Below are positions 29,171-42,659 of a DNA stretch of 64,000 nt, one piece after another. Where the stretch lies: positions 1,240,001 through 1,304,000 of the forward strand of contig JAFFSR010000218.1 in NCBI GenBank assembly GCA_017163975.1. Direction: 5' to 3'. Within the stretch, counting starts at the first letter, position 1; the number at the start of each line of letters is the position of its first letter. A program made the position numbers and the translations under genes. Source of the DNA: Anastatus disparis (taxonomy: Eukaryota > Arthropoda > Insecta > Hymenoptera > Eupelmidae). The notes under the pieces are model-generated. The model saw nothing but the letters and a program-made list of their open reading frames with translations, searched no databases and had not been told where the DNA came from.

Positions 29171-32100
29171 GCTTTTCTTTCGTAAAACGTAACTGACTGG
29201 CTTGTTGTTGAAATTTCATATTTCCCTCATTTTCTAACGCGCGCGTGTATATAGATTGCCGATCGCTGCGCTTGACAGCCGAGACGGACAGTAGCGCGAG
29301 CGGCTGTGTTAGGTGGAAAAGAGAGAAAGAGAGAAAGAGAACCCCTCTTAAACCCATTAAAACCCCTCGCTAAACTTTATCTCTCTCTCTCGCTCCTATT
29401 TTCTTCATCGACGATTATTCTGGCTTCAGCGCGTCTGCTCTTGGACGACGGGTGGCAAATACTCTTCGATAATTGGAGGTGGTCGGATGCTTCTTCTCTC
29501 TTTTATTCAATTTTTTTTTTTCTTGTTTTTTCTTTTTTGCTTTAGCGCGATGCGAAAGAGAGAGAGAAAGAAAACACTCGACATAGGGTTTTAGTTTCAA
29601 GACCAATCCTTGCTAATAGTCTGGGATGCTATTTAGCGAAAAACAATGATGTGTTTGCGATGGTTGAAAAGTATTGAAGTCGCTTTGATTCAAAAGGGGA
29701 ATTTAATCGAAATATAGAGAAACGAATTCTATGAAAACCATAAATTATTTCATTTTAAACAATAAGATTTAATTAAATTTAGTTTATACACCTGAAGATA
29801 GTTAACCAAAACTACATGTAATCCTTAAGATCTCGTCAAGTACTTTTTTGTAGTCGAATTCCTCCTCTCCCCCTCCCTCTTTTTTTTTTTACAGTGTCGA
29901 TTCCCTTGAGAAAGCTTTTCAATCTTTTTATGACACTGCAATTGGATACAAAGCTCAGTTCTGTCGTAAATTTGTAAGACGATAAAAAGACGAAAAAAAA
30001 GACGGAGAATAAAATAAGTTTTTACAGTGTGTAAGAAGTTGCTGTAAAAAGTTTTATCTTGGGTTAAACATATCTTCAGTTTTTGACTTGTCTATCTAGA
30101 GAATATAAAAAAAAATCATTTACTTTTATTTTAATAAAGTGAAATATTATTTTTGCTTCCAGCAATTAAAATAAGAGAAGAAGAAAAATGCCCAACATAA
30201 ATTAATTTCTAAGTGACGATTCTAACCTCAAAAATCTTCAACCGTGTAACTACTAAATCAATAAGAAAACGACAATCAAACGTACCAAAAATGCCATCTG
30301 ATAGTTACCTCAATAAAAAAAAATAAAGAAACATAAAGAGAAGCAGTGTAAGCGTGAGAACACGAAAGAGAAAGAGAGAAATTGAGTTAACACCCGCAGT
30401 AAAACGCTAGCGTACATACGTATATACACGTGAAGCGTTTTCACTTTAACACCTTTTCCATAGGAATACCACATAACGCAATTTCAAGCTCTATATAACT
30501 ACGGCAAAAGAAAAGGTAAAGAGAGAAGAGAAGTCGAGAGAGAGAGAGAGAAATTTTGTTACCTAAGCACTCATTTTATAACTCCGGAGAGTATCTTTCC
30601 AGTGTGTTACAATTCGAGGGCAAATTACGGGGGTGGTGCTTAAATTTTCTTCATAAAATAAAACTCGACTTGTAAAGGATCTCAAAGGAGTTGGAGATAT
30701 GAACGAGCCAATGTGGAATTGAAATGACCTAATTAAAGTTATTTAAAAGACGCTGCTCTCAAAGATTTTTGAAAAAAAAGTTATATATTCCATATGAATT
30801 TAATTTTTTTATTAGTATTTGTAATTCATGTTTACAAATGTATTCGAATGGAATCAAATAAATACTTTTTGGTCATGTCATACATTTAAATATCTTTAAT
30901 ATCTATTAATTAATATCCTAAAATATTTGGACCTTCTAATCGGGAGTTTTAATTACACACAATAAAAAATTATATGAATATCTGGGTGAAAATGACAAGT
31001 TACAAAAGTGTGTTCAAAATAACTTTAAAAATTTATCTCAAACTAATACACGCTAATTTAGATTAAATTAACCAATTAGATGAAAATCGATACAATTTTT
31101 TCGTGATTGACTTTAGAATAAATTTTTCTAATGGAATAAAATTAAAATTTAATAGACAAGTAGAATAAATTTTTTAATATCTAAACGAATTTCCATTACA
31201 CTTCTTATGAAAATTACTAAATGCAAAGGTAAAATTTTTAAAAGATTCCCAATAGCCATTTTACATATTACGTCTATTATGACTCTTAAAAAATTCGATC
31301 TGGTGGTTATATAAGTAGACTGATGACGTCAAATATGTCCAGAATTAAGCTCTATAAGTATGTTATCAATACTGCTAAGATTCATGTTTCAGTAACGGGG
31401 CTAATCTGAACTTTAAGCCAGTGACTAACTTTATCCATCGATATTTATCGATCACGGTTTTGGTGAATAAGAGCTTTCATAGTTTGTAAATAATATAATA
31501 GATACTTCTGTGATAACGAGAAATTATTGAAATAATATTCGTAAGAACATTTTCTTAGCGTCCATACGTCATCCTCTATATCTTTTATACAAATAGAAAA
31601 TCGTATATTTTTGAATAATTAATTATAAAATGAAGGATGAATTTTAAAATAAATTGTTCTATATTGGTTTTCTTGAATAATCATTAACAATTCATTAAAA
31701 TCTATTTTATAAAACTTTATGAAAATATGTACTATTACAAAATGCTTGAAGACTAAATAATACGTTAACTCCTCCGTGTATTGAATCATTTAATTTCGAC
31801 AGGTTATATAATAACAAGATCAAAATTGCCGTAATTATTCAATGACATAAAACTGAGAATATAATGACATTTAACAAAAACAAGCTTTTCTCACTTCTCT
31901 CTTATCATTTATGCAAAAATCCAAATAAATGAATATTTCAAGTGAAAAATTTATTGATCGGAAATGATTTAATTTCGCTCATCATTTCCTCAACTTAATG
32001 TGATTCTCATCGACTTTTATAATGTCAGGCAGTGTTTAATTTTTCACTTTAAATCAATAAACTTTGAATTAATTATATTTTATTAAAGGTTAGAATGAAA

Positions 32101-35100
32101 GAAGCTTTTTGTATTCTTTTCATTTCTTTATATTTTTTTTGAAAAACTAAGTTCAAAATGTCGCTAATGATTTTTCAATTAGTTTTTATCAACAAAGTAA
32201 CCACTCGTTAAGCTGATTTGAACATACTAATTACAAACGACAGCAAGCTTCTCTTTCAAAGGATCTCTCTATAAAACCCTTTTATCGCGTAATTCCCTCT
32301 CTCTTTCTATCTCTCTCTTTCTCTTTTACAAGTACTCAAGTGACCCAGCGTTTTATTAAAATTCATTTTTGTTTCGTGCGCTGCCGCGTATGTGTTCTTC
32401 CTGCCGTGTTCATATCGATTTCATGAAAGTGTTAAGTGAGGTTATAATAAGTACCTAATAAAATGTTAAAAGGTTAAATGAAAATTAGTACGAGAGCAAT
32501 CATTTATTTTTTTTTTTTCAAATTTAAATGTATAATTATATTAAATGGCACGCGTAAATGGATGATCATTATAAATTTAAAGGTTATAAATTCGAGATAA
32601 TGAAATCAAGCATATTTATTTTATACTTTAATCATAATTTTAATAAAATTACATTTATTTTTTCATTTTAATTCTCCTGCTTCTGCTGATGTTAATAATA
32701 CATCACCAATTAAATAATTAAGTGTGCCTTCTATTTTAGGTTATCAGGATTTGCGTCTGACTGATTATCAATTATTAATTTGTCATTTTCTCAATAAATT
32801 AAGAATATTATCCTAATTGTGTTGATGGAATCAATACTTAATTAATAATCAAGTAGAAAAACGAGGTGTGTAGTCAGACATTAATGTATGTATCCTATAT
32901 ATTCCATTCACGAATTAAAAAGCATTTTCTCAACAACTTGTAGTAAAAAATTATGTTTTCAAATAAAAATTTACGTTATTTAACGCTTGTGTTACGCGTA
33001 AAAACAAAATATTGTCTAAATTAAAGCAAAGGTTTACAATATAAATTTAGCTTACACATATGCATATTCCAACCCTTAAATTTACATACAAAATTTCATT
33101 GGAATATCTTGAGCAAATCTTCCTTAGCATCAACCCTGTCGGTATACATGTGCTCATGTCTCCATATGTAACCATCATTCATACGTTCAAAGATATTTCC
33201 ACTTCATATATGATCGAATTCATGAGAGTCAAAGAAAAGTACATTTTTAAAATCACATTTAAATTTAATGAATATTCATTGATAATTAATAATACAATTT
33301 GGATTTTTTTCATCAGATTGTATTTTGATCAAAATGATCAAGATTCATTTTCAAATCATGTGAAAAAAAGCGTTATTAATCCAACCAGACATGGCGAAAT
33401 AAATTTTTTATTGAATTCGATTAAAAGAGCGTTATAAACTTAGAGCTTGACGCGAATTTCGCAAGCGTCAATTATATTTAATTAACATCGATGAAACATT
33501 TAATCATTAAAATAAACGAAATGCCAACAGCATTATGTTTAGTAATTTAACTGTGTTAAGCCCAGATTCATTTAATTTTCTATTAAAATTTTGTAAAAAT
33601 AAAAAGGTTAAATACACTGATTCTGTAAACGAAAAAAAGCAAGGAACACAAATGCTCGGAGCATTAATCATGAAAATGATTTTTTTAAATTAATAGTATT
33701 TTCAAAAAGCTTATTTTTTATGAGCACTGAAAAAAAAGAAGTTTAATTTACTGATAAACATTGCAAATGACAGACGGCAAATAAATTAATCAAAATGAAA
33801 CATTGAAATTAAAGTCACAATAGACAATTTTCGTCTTCATTATTCACCGTATTTTTTCCTTTATTTTTTTTTTTTGTTTCGGTGAGTAGGATGAAATTAA
33901 AACTGTATACGGTCTATTAATTATAAAGTTGTTTTGTACATATATACATGGATATAATGTGAAATTCGATAACGCATTTAGTGGAATGTCTGTGCAAAAT
34001 TTTCTGCAGCTACAAAATAGCTGCCAGAAAATTTTACGGGTAACAATCGGCTACTTGTCTGTCTGCGCGCACCGAGCGAGCGACGAGAGAAAGAAGAGCT
34101 AACGCTTAAAATATAAATCGCTCGAGTGCTCACATACACATTTTCGCGTATTCTCTAACACGCACACACATATTACCATACATATACTTACTTTCTCGTT
34201 TACACATACAGCTTGTACGTATAGGATACTAGTCAAATCATGGGAATTGAGATAAGCTGACTACTCTGTATTTATTATGCGTATCACTTTTTTTTTAGTT
34301 TTTATTTTTTATTTCTATTGTTCGGCGTGTTAATTATTTCATTTTTTTAACAAAGAAAATTAACTAAGTAATATCAAGCTGGCGCGCTTTTTCTATTCAG
34401 CTTCTTATTTTCTAAATTATTTTCCCAGGTGTGATAATTATTTAAACTTAAATATATAAATTATGATAAATTGTTTATTTAATTAATGCTATAATAAAAA
34501 TAATAAGAACTATTATGATTTAATACTATTCAGATGTACAATTTAAAGAGATAAATATACAATGTGATTCATAAACAATACTTGAATATATACATTTGTG
34601 GATTCAGCGGGATAAGTTAAGCTCAGAAAAAATAATTTTAAATAATTAAAAAATTTTATTAACATATTGACAATATTTTAAAAAAATTACCAATATTACT
34701 TTTTAGATTTTTTTCAGGATCAGCAAATCGTGCTGTACCCTAAAGTGTATACATGCATGTAGTATTTATGAATCACAGTGTATATTAAAAAAGGTTTAAT
34801 TTTTGTTCATTAATTCACGATAGAACGAGAAACAAAGTTTTTTTCATATAATTTGTATTTAAGTATGATTGCCTATACTGACAATAAATTATAATTCATA
34901 CTAGCCCTTGAAAATAATTTGAAATCGTATAGTTGGCAGCAATTTAATAATGACCAACATAGTATACAAGTATCAACTTTCTTTCAAAATATTAAACTTG
35001 GCACTGAAACTTTTTTTTCTCTCTTTCCCTAATGCAAAATAACACGAATACGCGTTACGTAAACTTGAACCTATTAAAACATCTTTCATTATCAAATTAA

Positions 35101-36120
35101 CTCGTTGCTATAGTCCCCTATTGCCGTTAGCAATCATCGTCGCATACTTTATTTTAGAAAATTTAACGTTAAATCTACGATAACTCACGAGAGATTTCAC
35201 ACGAAAGTGCCCTATGAAAATTTAATCCCATCGTATATTTTTTTTATCATTCTTTCATACCCCAAACCCTATCTTCTTCTTCTTCTCCTTTTTTTATTTT
35301 TTTATTTTATCCACCTTGCTTTTTTCGTTATCTCTTCTTTCGTGATATCCAATGAAAACGCAATGAGCTCTGATTGCATTACGTTTGTAGAATCAAACCC
35401 AAAAAGAGAGAGAGAGAGTGAGAGAGTGCTTTAATGGTAAAACTGCATAAATAATTGCATAAAGGCTGCGGAGATTAAAGTACTTTGCGAATTGGCTTCT
35501 GTATATTTTTAAACATTAAAATTCCAACGATTGATCAAATGACAACAAACCAACGTTCGGGGCGCCAGAAGCTGGGATTCTCTTGGGTTTATTTATTCTT
35601 GAGATTAAGCTTTGAAGTACATCAAGAAAATTTGTTAAAACGTAGTTGGTCTATATAGATTGTGCATCTGTTTTTTTCCAAATTTCATCACTAAATAATC
35701 TATGCTGTTAGTTTGCACTACTATTTTTAAATATCTTAAAATTTTGGTTCTTTTTTTAAAAAATAAAACCAATAGTTTGACTGAATGTAAAATTTTATAA
35801 ATATTAATTTTTTGAATAAATTTAACATATTTATCAATGATTATTTTATTTTTCAAATAAATAATGATAATTAATATTTTATCGTTGAATAAACAATCGA
35901 TAAGTTTCTTTTAATCCTCTTACTCTATTAATTATTCATGCTGATGAATAATATATTCATTAAATAATTTCATTCTATATCATCGATATTGTATCGCGCG
36001 CACTAATAATCATTAGAGATTTTTGTATTGTCAACGTAATACCAAATGTAATACGAAATTTACATTGTAAATGTAATGTATATTTTGACGCAATCCTTCC
36101 TCACTGAACCCCACTTAAAA

Positions 36121-36150
36121 ATTTTTAGGTTATATTATAACCTCAAAAAT
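36121..36150. repeat. Short imperfect palindrome
   Basis: TTTTTAGGTTATA is followed after one base by TATAACCTCAAAAA, forming a stem of about 12 bp with one mismatch. It lies in AT-rich sequence and its role is unknown. It could be the core of a small palindromic repeat. Confidence 0.6.
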
Positions 36151-37867
36151 TCTTTTAATTTTCAATTTGAATTCTAAAAAACGTTTAATTAATTTTGAAT
36201 TTAAAAAAGTAACTAATAATTAAGCAATCCCACATAAAAATATCCTAACCTAAAAATATTTTCAATTTCTTCCATACAAATAATTATTATCATAACCTCT
36301 CTTCAAAACAGTATTTTAATATTTAAAAAAAAAAGGATGAAACGTCAATTAGTAAAAACGTTTTGTATGGTATCTCGTGAAATAACAGATGCATGAGTAA
36401 TTAACGGCTGGCCGAAAAGAGAGCCAAAGAGGGACGTTTGAACATCCGAAACTTATGCAAGTATAATTTGAATTAGAACTCGGTATCCACACGTGTGGGC
36501 GGTAAAAGGGGATGAAAGAGAGAGAAATTGAAGGGAAATCGATTTATTTTGTATAGCCTGACCTTACTAAAGTACCCAAGTAAATTAGTCAGCAATTGAG
36601 TAGTGCTAAGCTTTTATCACATTAAGTAAATTTGTAGCAATTTGTCATTTTTCAATATCAAAGAATAATTTTATAATTTACAAGTACATTTGCTCTTATT
36701 CACTTATACAATAAATAAGAAAAAAATAAAGAAGGCCAGATAAACTTACATTTTGAATTTTTACGTTAATTGGTGAAAATTCTTATTCGATGTATTGTTA
36801 TCCTCAAAATTTAATAATAGTCCGCTAATAGCCTGTCTATTTTTAAATATTTGGGAAACTATTATAAAGTATATTTAGCATTGTCATAAAATACAACAAA
36901 ATTAGGCATTCGAAAAGTACTAAAATATCATTCGCAAGTAGCATTCTAACATCCAAATTGAAAGATCCGTCGTCTATTGTTAACAAGATTGTTTTAAAAT
37001 AGCAATACAATAATTTAACTTTTAAAATAGCATTATATACAATTATATTATAAAAAATTTGATATTATATACAAAATTATCTGAAAATAAATATATCAAT
37101 TTTAATTTAATAGCAAATCAAATAACAAACGAAATGATAAAATCACCAAATCTTTTATATTATATTTTTAACGTATAATTCGAATTTAAGTTTTTTTTTT
37201 CGTGTAAAGTCTTAAAACTAGTAAAAAGAAATCGATTTATCCTCTTGTGATGTTCTGATCTTTTACACAGCTTACGAATTAATGACGACGATAGACTTTT
37301 TTTCTTCGTTCCTTTTTTTCCTCCCTTTACTCTCCCGTTGCAATTGAGAAAGCTCGTCTAGGAAACTCTCTTTCTCTCTCTCTCCTCTATATATATAAGC
37401 TACGCGGATTGGCATTGAATGCCGTTCAGCGTTGCTACTACGGCACTATATAGAGGTTAACTCAATGGGAAACGTGACACTTTCTACGAAGCTTTGGATT
37501 TTACCAAGAGAAAACGCTTAGGAATAGTCCAAGGAATCTCCTTTTTTTTAACGAACTTTTAGTTTTTTTTTTTACTTTTTTTTTCGTTTTTTTACTTTCT
37601 TTTCTTGTGAGAAAACTAACTTGTAATTCTGTCCAATTTGAGGACGTAGTTACAGTTGTTTAAATTGAGATTTTTTTTTTCCTCTTCTATTTAAATCTGT
37701 TATTTTAAATCGAAGACAATTTGAGATTTTAAAACGTGGTTTTTATAACCAATGCAGGAAGCAGGTGTTTTTTGTTACGGTTTATTTAAATCGTTTGTAA
37801 ATTTTGTTAAATTGGAGAAACAGGCAATATTTTTATTTTTCCTTGAATTATTTATTTACATTGCAAT

Positions 37868-38070
37868 AATTAAAACGTTATTCAATTATTTAACTTTAAC
37901 ATTGGTAACCAAAGTTTTTACTGTATTTTCAAAAAATAACATCGAAAATTATCGATTATTGATTACAACAATTAAAACGTTATTCAATTATTTTATTTAA
38001 ACAATTTGAAATTGAACTGATTTCTGTATTTTCGAATAATAACAATAAAATTCATCAATAATCGATAATT
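37868..38070. repeat. Local duplication, period about 100 bp
   Basis: AATTAAAACGTTATTCAATT occurs at about 37868-37887 and again at about 37970-37990. It is followed in both cases by related sequence containing CTGTATTTTC and ATCGAT motifs. This is a diverged two-unit tandem duplication. The open frame across the first part is a by-product. Confidence 0.6.
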
Positions 38071-38762
38071 AATTTTTAATTTGTTGTAACAACTTTAATT
38101 CAATAAATTTTTTTATACTCTATTGAATGTTGATGGAAAAAGTTTAACTTTAAATTTTTTTATATAAAAATAAAAAGTGTTACATAAAAAAATTAATTTT
38201 GTTATTTTTTCAGTAAATTTAAAGAATTTATAAAAAAAAGAAATAAAAATAATAATGACTGTTTTCTTAAAATAATGAAAATATTCAAAATAAAGCTCAT
38301 GATCATTGTCCCTTGAGGGCATGTAATCCGAATTTGCTTGTTGTTCGAACTATACGTTTAAAGCGTATTATCCTCCTAGCATTTCTGCTAACTGCCATGT
38401 ACCAGTTTAATTGGCCGAAGCTTTTGAATCAGCTGCCAACACACACATATATACTTATATAGCTTGTATTTGTAACTTCTTTTTTTTTTTTAATTTTCTT
38501 TTTCGTATTATTTTGGATAACAGTGTTTAGGATTTTGTTAAAGATTTTGTAATAAAATTTTAATTTTATATTTAAAATTTAAGAAGAAATTAGAAAATAA
38601 TGAAATAAAGAATTACATTTAATGGTATTCTAAACTCTTACGCAATTGATTAAGAAAAAAAATTTTTATTAGTTTAAATTCTAGAATTTTAAAATGTTAT
38701 TTTCAAGAATTATTTAAAAAAAGATATATTCAAAGTAAGAAAGTTAGAAATATAACTTTTAT

Positions 38763-38956
38763 TTAATTTAACGTCGCTGCATTTATGCTATCATTACGAT
38801 GCTAATTAGCGACGGAGGTCGTCATTGTTTTTGTAAACAAAGCACATATTTAACATACAGTGGTTCTTGTATAAAAATCGGCCGAGGCCGGGATTCGAAC
38901 TCGGATCCTCGAGATTGTGAATCCATTGCTCTACCGAGTGAGCCACTGACGACCTC
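38763..38956 (-). mobile_element. tRNA-derived SINE, copy 4
   Basis: On the minus strand it starts GAGGTCGTCAGTGGCTCAC, has a B box GAGTTCGAATCC and ends ...GCAGCGACGTTAAATTAAAT. The partner of the 5' end reads CAATGACGACCTC, so 12 of 13 positions of the terminal helix are kept. It also keeps GCTAATTAGC and the CGTCGC/GCGACG tail pair. The plus-strand frame 38799-39035 reads antisense through this element and is not a gene. Confidence 0.9.
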
Positions 38957-39981
38957 GCGATATAATCTTAAAAATTCACTTACATCAGTTAACAGTAAAA
39001 TTACTCATGTAATTATTATTTTTTTATCATTGTAGCTAGTATAATTTTTCGTGATACATCATTTCGTAATAATAAAATAATGTTACTTTAATATTCCGTC
39101 AAGAATCCCTCGCTGTTGAACAGAAACGATGTAACGTTAACGAAAAAAAGAATGGAAAAAAAAATTTGTAGGCACTGATGTAAACTTTCTTCAATGCATA
39201 ATAAGAAGCGTTGTTATACTGAAACTGACTGAAAGCAAATTTATATTGCCATAAAATAAGGCTGTCAGAAACAGTTTCTTATGCTCGAATGTATGTATAA
39301 TGCTTTTTAACCTCAGCGAAACAATCCATTTCTACAGTTTTTTGACACACACACACACACACAAACGTACAGAGAAAAAAAAAACTCTCTTCGGTTAAAA
39401 AACATTCCACCGACAGCCCATTTAATTCATTCTACGAATGACTAAACATTTTAAACAAAAACTACGAAAAAAATGAGAAAGAGAGCGAATATTTGGTCAA
39501 TTTATACAAAATGGAATGACTAGAAAAAAAAAAATTTTTTTTTTAATCTTTCTTTTTTTATGTACGTAACTAACGGTTTTTTTTTTATTTTTCACCAACA
39601 AATAACTTTTTTGTTCCCTATTCTTTCTTCTCTTTTCTTTTCGGACTATATATTTTTTTTTATCCTCAAATCCTCACTGGGCCTCTCAACACAGTGTTGA
39701 CAACGAATAAAAGCTTTCATTTTGGCCTATAGTCTCGTTTGAAAAATCGTCCAATATAACCCTTTCTACCCTATAACACAGCCCCCCTCCCCCATACCCT
39801 TCTTCAATTCCGTGCCTGTAATCTTTCCTATGTACACATCTATACTCGTATGTATATACACGTGCTTGTATGTATATGCGCACGTGTAGTGTATATACGA
39901 AATCGACTACAAGCTTGTGTAAGCGTACAGCGAGGCGATAAACGTCGCGTTACAAGTTAATTCGTTAGAAACCAAGCGTCA

Positions 39982-40037
<56 letters not shown>

Positions 40038-42218
40038 ATCGAGGTCGAGAGGAATAGAAGAGGAAGCAGGGAGTAAAACGATGCACTGATTACAAATTGT
40101 TGCCTCACTCACGACATTTCATGGCTCGAAACTTTATCGATGCCTCTGTATAGATAGCGTGGCATAGTTTTAAACTAGTAAATACAACTTGTTTCTCTTT
40201 TTTTTTTATTTCTTCTTTATTTCTATACCCTTGAAATCGACGTAAGTTTTTCGTGAATCAAAATCTTAAAGTTTATTCGGAATTTTTAGTTTTATTTGTA
40301 TTTTTAGGCGGATATTTTTTTATGATTTTTTTATAGTTTGGTACTTTATAAAGTTGGCTTTGATTTTAAGCTTGTTTGGACAATTTCATTATGATTATCG
40401 ATAATTTTGAAAATTAGTTAATTATTTAAAAGTTTTATAAACTTTGTAATTCTAGTTAACAACCTACAAAATTGATTAACGCTTGATGTTTAAGTTATGG
40501 AATTAATGGGTATTAAAATAATTTTGTAAAATAAAATTTATTTTAAAACTTAATTTCTAAAAAAGTAAGAAAAATTATTTAAATTTTTTGGGAATAAAAA
40601 AGTTTAGTAATATTCTTCTTTTTACATTTAATTTATTGATAGTTAAACGTTAAAAAAAGATAAAAAATTTTCTTCACTGTATAAACGTCAAATCAAGTTG
40701 CAAATCATAAAAAAATTAAACACACTTTTTTCCCAAGAATTAAAAAAGATTTTGTTAGCATATCGTTAAAGAAAAATTCTTAAAACGCCAAATTTATCCC
40801 TAAAGTTTATTTACAACTTTCTTCTTTTAGTATACACAATATTTAATTCGTTTACACTTTCTTAAAAAATTCAGCGCTCTCTACGTTCAGTAAATTTGTG
40901 AAGATTAACATTACAAAATACATAAAACAAGTTAATTTTTCCTCTCGCTCAAAAAAAGGAAAAAAAAAAGGAAAGACGAAACATTAAAGCTAAAGGAATG
41001 AAAAAAAAAAATAGAGAAGCAGAAAATTAAGAAAGAAGAAAAAAAAAATATAAGTGAGACGATCCCAACACTAATTAATCACTGGTCCAAGCAAACTCCA
41101 TCTCTTTTATTTATTTTTTTTTTTTTCCTCTTCTTTTCTCAAGGCTATACCGAGAGAGCCAAGACTCGTTAAACGTTGCATCTAACACCCTTGTACAAGT
41201 TTAAAATGGTTCCTCAGAGTTGGTATATATGATGTGTATATATATATATATAGCTGAAGTCCTTTTGCTTCCGTGCTTTGCACGTATATAGCGCTCCTCG
41301 TGCACCTATCCATGAACTTTAACGACGTTTTAACTTTGATGAAGAGGACAGAATAAGAATTTTCTTTAATAACTAATTGAAGCTTGTTTACGCTTTTGTC
41401 GTTAAAGGAGAGAGAAAAAAAAAATTTTTTTTTTCCCTTTTTTTTGAAGTCAAGCTCTTTATGAATCTCATGAATTTTTTAAACGTTATATGTGATTAAA
41501 AATAGTGTATGTATAAATAAACGTGCAACGCTTAATTTAGATTTTTAGGTGGATTTAAAGTCTTTCTTTGGATTCTTTTTAAATATGTGAAAAGTTTTTT
41601 CTATATTTAACTCGATAATTTTATTTTCAAGTTCCAATAGCAATAAAATCTATTTTCTATTTATTCAGTCCAAATTTATCAAAAAATGAGGAAATAAAGT
41701 CAGATAAAGTCCTCAATAAAGTCGACGTTTAATATATTAAAGAAATGAAGTCGGCGTGGTATTAACAAAATTTTCGTATAAATATAAACTAACGTTAATA
41801 TATAATAAATCTATATTTGTATTATTGCATAAAGTATGTATCCTTTAGAAAATAGATCCAAGCTTGTATAATTAAAGTATACAACTTCCTGTGCAGTATA
41901 TTATTTTCGAAATAATAAACATTGATCGCGAAGTAAAACGAATTAAACTTGAAGAAAACGGTGCGAGAGCGAGAGGGGGATCGAAAAATAAATAGGTCGA
42001 TGTGTTTTTGCACGTCATAAAAGCCCGACGAATGTTATCAAAATTTTAGCGATTGCTCTGGAGAAATTAGTTGGAACACGTGCAGGAAAATATTATTGGT
42101 ATAGTAAAGAAAATAAAAAAAGAAACAGTTAAATAATATTTTGAAATTATTAAATTTTGAAAAAATTTGAATTAGTGTAACAAAATTGAAAGAGATTTCC
42201 ACAATTTTTTTATATTTT
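38957..42218. other. Non-coding spacer
   Basis: No supported gene. It holds a CA tract (39350-39362), the long GA tract listed separately, poly(T)/poly(A) runs (39530-39545, 41105-41125, 41418-41433) and a TA run (41240-41252). Confidence 0.6.
39985..40035. repeat. Long (GA)n microsatellite
   Basis: About 50 bp of nearly pure GA, the longest in the window. GA repeats are known binding sites for insect GAGA-factor-type proteins, but no promoter function is shown here. Confidence 0.93.
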
Positions 42219-42379
42219 ATTTAACGTCGCTTTATTTATACTATGATTGCAGTGTGTTTGTGAACAAAGCACATGTAACGTACAGTGGTGCCTGTATAAA
42301 ACAGCTAAGAGCGGGATTCAAACTCGAGACCCCGAGATTATGAATCCATCGCTCTACTGGATGAACCACTGATGACCTC
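42219..42379 (-). mobile_element. tRNA-derived SINE, copy 5, internally deleted
   Basis: On the minus strand it starts GAGGTCATCAGTGGTTCAT. The B-box region is degraded (GAGTTTGAATCC) and it shares the body ACATGTGCTTTGTT. Compared with copy 4 it lacks about 26 bp around the GCTAATTAGC/GACGGAGGTCGTC segment. It has therefore lost the 3' arm of the terminal helix and one arm of the tail hairpin. AGCGACGTTAAAT is kept at the 3' end. Confidence 0.87.
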
Positions 42380-42534
42380 TGTGTGGCTTTTAAATTCGGA
42401 AAGTGACAAAGATATTGAGATTATAATTGTAATCTTTATTGTATAAAAATCTTGACTAACTTATTAAATAATGAAAATTGATGGTATCATCTGACCGATT
42501 TGAAGTTTAATATTCAAATTTCAATTTAATAGTA

Positions 42535-42657
42535 TATTACGCACCAAGAGAGGGAAGGGGGACATTCTAACCCGCGCGTATGTTATCGCCCGAGCCGAAG
42601 GCGAGGGCGATAAACGCGCGGGTTAAGATGTCCCCCTTCACTCCCGTGGCGCGTATA
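42535..42657. repeat. GC-rich hairpin element of about 120 bp
   Basis: Left arm segments GGGGGACAT (42557-42565), AACCCGCGCG (42569-42578) and ATCGCCC (42585-42591) pair with GGGCGAT (42605-42611), CGCGCGGGTT (42615-42624) and ATGTCCCCC (42628-42636). The apex is GCC, a GAA triloop and GGC (42594-42602). It is separated from the next stem by symmetric GA/GA. Outer ends TATTACGC and GCGCGTATA are imperfectly inverted. It is far more GC-rich than its surroundings. It has no coding capacity. It may be a palindromic mobile element or the end of a larger transposon. Confidence 0.8.
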
Positions 42658-42659
42658 CA

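Larger units (their letters stand above)
29171..38762. other. Non-coding spacer with promoter-like patches
   Basis: No supported gene. The frame 33060-33437 (125 codons) is AT-rich and unrecognised. Promoter-like sequence combinations occur near 29245-29310 (TATATA upstream of a GC-rich block), 31309-31331 (TATAAG plus TGACGTCA) and 37388-37430 (TATATATAAG plus TTCAG). Each is discussed in the findings and none is established. Confidence 0.55.

Noticed and set aside
33060..33437. 125-codon plus-strand open frame
   Set aside because: AT-rich, no recognisable domain, no convincing promoter, splice or poly(A) context; compatible with chance in AT-rich DNA. Expression data could overturn this.
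38799..39035. Open frame containing GRDSNSDPRD-like peptide
   Set aside because: It is antisense readthrough of SINE copy 4.
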